NCBI GenBank assembly: GCA_017630975.1
Contig: JAGBUF010000095.1
Coordinates: 1-8,476, forward strand
Length of the DNA stretch: 8,476 nucleotides
Source of the DNA: Paraprevotella sp.
Lineage (GTDB): Bacteria; Bacteroidota; Bacteroidia; Bacteroidales; Bacteroidaceae
Direction of reading: 5' to 3'
The stretch's first letter is position 1. The number at the start of each line of letters is the position of its first letter. The notes beneath the pieces are model-generated. The model was given only the letters and a program-made list of their open reading frames with translations, did no database searches and had not been told where the DNA came from. A program made the position numbers and the translations under genes. This document shows positions 7,373 to 8,476 of this stretch, piece by piece.

Positions 7373-7386
7373 TTACAAACGAGGAT

Positions 7387-7518
7387 TCAACCTAACATCA
7401 TGCGGGCAAACTCACCATTGCCATATTCCAACTCCTTGTAATTCTGTGCAAATAAGCGCAAAAAAGCAATGGTTTTACGTGAAGGCCCTTGAATTTTCTC
7501 GTGTAGTTTTATATCCAT
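7387..7518 (-). CDS. Small uncharacterized protein of 43 residues
   Basis: The frame opens with ATG at 7516-7518 and closes with TGA at 7387-7389. The protein starts MDIKLHEKIQGPSRKT and continues with an amphipathic, basic then aromatic stretch (AFLRLFAQNYKELEYG) before ending in GEFARMMLG. It has no signal peptide, Cys cluster or transmembrane segment, so it is probably cytoplasmic and partly helical. I do not recognise the family with certainty. The case for a real gene is its position in an otherwise empty gap, the sigma gene 78 bp upstream on the same strand, a terminator-like hairpin shortly after its stop, and protein-like composition. A role linked to the sigma factor is possible but unsupported beyond proximity. 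Confidence 0.55.
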   Translation of the reverse strand: MDIKLHEKIQGPSRKTIAFLRLFAQNYKELEYGNGEFARMMLG

Positions 7519-7519
7519 A

Positions 7520-7564
7520 AGCACCCCGATTATTTGTTTCTGTTATAAAAACGTAAGGGGTGCT
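7520..7564. repeat. Inverted repeat directly upstream of the small ORF
   Basis: AGCACCCC (7520-7527) and GGGGTGCT (7557-7564) are perfect 8-bp inverted arms separated by 29 bp of AT-rich DNA. The arms stand out as GC-rich in an AT-rich gap. On the minus strand the second arm ends one base before the ATG of the 43-residue ORF, so an RNA hairpin would sit against the start codon. No T-tract follows, which argues against a terminator. It could instead be a protein-binding site. Confidence 0.6.
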
Positions 7565-7596
7565 AATTTAGTATATCTTACCGTTAAATTATTTAT

Positions 7597-8187
7597 TTAG
7601 ATGGCCAAATGCAACTCTTTCTTCACTGCCAAGCGTCTGAGATTCAACAATGCATAACGCATACGTCCCAACGCAGTATTGATGCTCACACCGGTCACCT
7701 CGGCAATTTCTTTGAACGACAGACCTTGATAGTAACGCATGAACACCACTTCCTTCTGATTCTGAGGCAAATGTTCAATAAGCAGTTTCACATCGTCAAG
7801 TACCTGCTCATGCACCATCTTTGTCTCCACATTCGCTTCGGTCAACTTCACATCATTGAACAAGTCGTATTCCACTTCGTCATTGGATACACAATTCTCG
7901 TTCTTCGTCTGACGGAAAAAGTCGATAATCAGATTATGAGCAATACGGGTAAGCCACGCCTGGAACTTTCCATTTTCCACATAACGGCCCTGCTGAATGG
8001 TGACGATAGCTTTCATAAAGGTATCTTGAAATATATCATCCGCCACTTCCTGATTACGAACAACAAACAAGATATAGGAAAACACCTTATCTTGATATCT
8101 CTCTAATAATACGTTGAATGCACCATTATTGCCTTCTGCATATAGTTTAACCAACACGTCGTCAGCTAACTGTGCTAAATTCTTCAT
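7597..8187 (-). CDS. ECF-type RNA polymerase sigma factor (sigma-70 family)
   Basis: 196-residue sigma factor with only regions 2 and 4, the group IV (ECF) layout. Region 2 spans about 24-95, including DDIFQDTFMKA (core binding and -10 recognition) and the FQAWLTRIAHNLIIDFFR segment. A linker of about 40 acidic residues follows. Region 4 is about 134-188, with LPQNQKEVVFMRYYQGLS and a helix-turn-helix around FKEIAEVTGVSINTALGRM. It would direct core polymerase to a dedicated promoter set. No recognisable anti-sigma gene, such as a FecR-like or zinc-binding membrane protein, lies next to it within the window; the neighbours are the 43-residue ORF and a divergent exported protein. It is therefore unlike the paired sigma/FecR systems of polysaccharide or glycan loci. 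The stimulus cannot be inferred. The ATG at 8185-8187 has a promoter candidate upstream. Confidence 0.9.
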   Translation of the reverse strand: MKNLAQLADDVLVKLYAEGNNGAFNVLLERYQDKVFSYILFVVRNQEVADDIFQDTFMKAIVTIQQGRYVENGKFQAWLTRIAHNLIIDFFRQTKNENCVSNDEVEYDLFNDVKLTEANVETKMVHEQVLDDVKLLIEHLPQNQKEVVFMRYYQGLSFKEIAEVTGVSINTALGRMRYALLNLRRLAVKKELHLAI

Positions 8188-8270
8188 CTTCCTTAATTTT
8201 AGTCTTTAAGTAAGAGTGTTCCTATAGGCAATAATGTATTAAAAGGTTAATATTGAAAACTTAATGACTG

Positions 8271-8302
8271 CAAATAAAAGAACTTTTCGGCAAACTCACA
8301 AA
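8271..8302 (-). promoter_or_regulatory. Putative promoter of the sigma factor gene
   Basis: On the minus strand TTTATTTG (8271-8278) differs from TAnnTTTG at one position, and an exact TTTG -33 box (8299-8302) lies 20 bp upstream. The leader would be about 75-80 nt, long for this window, leaving room for post-transcriptional control. This suggests transcription by the primary sigma factor. Confidence 0.55.
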
Positions 8303-8319
8303 CTTTTTGCTGAAAAAGT
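8281..8319. repeat. Spaced AACTTTT repeat with a small dyad in the sigma promoter
   Basis: AACTTTT occurs at 8281-8287 and again at 8301-8307, exactly 20 bp (about two helical turns) apart. The second copy is part of a 7-bp dyad, ACTTTTT (8302-8308), GCTG loop, AAAAAGT (8313-8319). The first copy lies in the -33/-7 spacer and the dyad overlaps the -33 box, where an operator could act. AT-rich DNA makes chance repeats common. Confidence 0.3.
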
Positions 8320-8383
8320 GACAATAAACATGTCATATCAACGTTACGAGGCACAAAATCATAGGAAATTTCAATAAACTTTG

Positions 8384-8391
8384 TATATTTG
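8384..8391 (+). promoter_or_regulatory. Putative -7 box of the right-edge gene
   Basis: TATATTTG is an exact TAnnTTTG match 36 bp before the ATG at 8428. I see no TTTG -33 box at the usual 19-21 bp distance, so its strength is uncertain. Confidence 0.5.
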
Positions 8392-8427
8392 TAACAGTAT
8401 CAACGACACAAAAATCAACTGAATATC

Positions 8428-8476
8428 ATGAAAAAGACTTTTCTACTATTAGCAGCATTGACTGTAGCGACAAACA
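8428..8476 (+). CDS. Start of a gene encoding a probable exported protein (partial)
   Basis: Only the first 16 codons are present before the window ends. They read MKKTFLLLAALTVATN, a basic N-region followed by a hydrophobic core typical of a Sec signal peptide. No Cys lipobox is reached, so lipoprotein versus soluble or outer-membrane export cannot be decided. The gene is divergent from the sigma factor gene across 240 bp and has a -7 box at 8384-8391. The product is not identifiable. Confidence 0.7.
   Translation, partial: MKKTFLLLAALTVATN

Noticed and set aside
7520..7564. Invertible promoter (phase-variation) element
   Set aside because: The arms are only 8 bp with a 29-bp interior, too short for known Bacteroides invertons, the interior has no clear promoter, and no recombinase gene is nearby.
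7609..8106. 165-codon plus-strand open frame opposite the sigma factor gene
   Set aside because: It is antisense to a well-supported sigma factor, is rich in His, Ile and Leu in an unnatural way, and shows no domain; it is a shadow frame.

Overview
The window looks like a chromosomal segment of a gut Bacteroidales bacterium, most likely Bacteroides or a close relative. The evidence is the recurring Bacteroidetes -7 box TAnnTTTG (with TTTG-like -33 boxes) in most intergenic regions, the absence of Shine-Dalgarno sequences, a lipoprotein whose mature N-terminus is acidic as in Bacteroidetes surface lipoproteins, and proteins that resemble Bacteroides families. It reads as core chromosome. I see no IS element, phage gene, tRNA, rRNA or CRISPR array.

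Layout. Positions 1-1833 (minus strand) hold the first 611 codons of an EF-G paralog of the FusA2/EF-G2 type; its 3' end lies outside the window. A 161-bp divergent promoter region follows, then hemW (1995-3185, plus), a radical-SAM heme chaperone. hemW meets the next gene tail to tail with overlapping stop codons. That gene belongs to a minus-strand cluster read right to left: rpe (ribulose-5-phosphate 3-epimerase), a ComEC/Rec2-type membrane channel without the nuclease-like C-terminal domain, an NrnA-like DHH phosphoesterase, and a surface-lipoprotein candidate with a degenerate FKBP-like body. rpe has its own promoter, and a second promoter sits directly before nrnA. Upstream of rpe are a terminator-like hairpin, an unlisted 43-residue ORF with an inverted repeat abutting its start codon, and an ECF-type sigma factor gene (7597-8187, minus). 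A 240-bp divergent region then leads to the first 16 codons of a plus-strand gene that begins like a signal peptide.

How the genes may work together. Most are housekeeping: translation elongation, heme delivery, the pentose phosphate pathway, and short-RNA or nucleotide turnover. ComEC followed by NrnA could join uptake of single-stranded DNA with clearance of short oligonucleotides, but that is inference. The sigma gene and the 43-residue ORF may share a transcript ending at the hairpin before rpe.

I do not see a clearly novel multi-gene system. The points most worth a second look are the EF-G paralog that lacks the catalytic histidine of translational GTPases, the microprotein with its structured leader, the comEC start problem, the missing ComEC C-terminal domain, and the FKBP-like lipoprotein.
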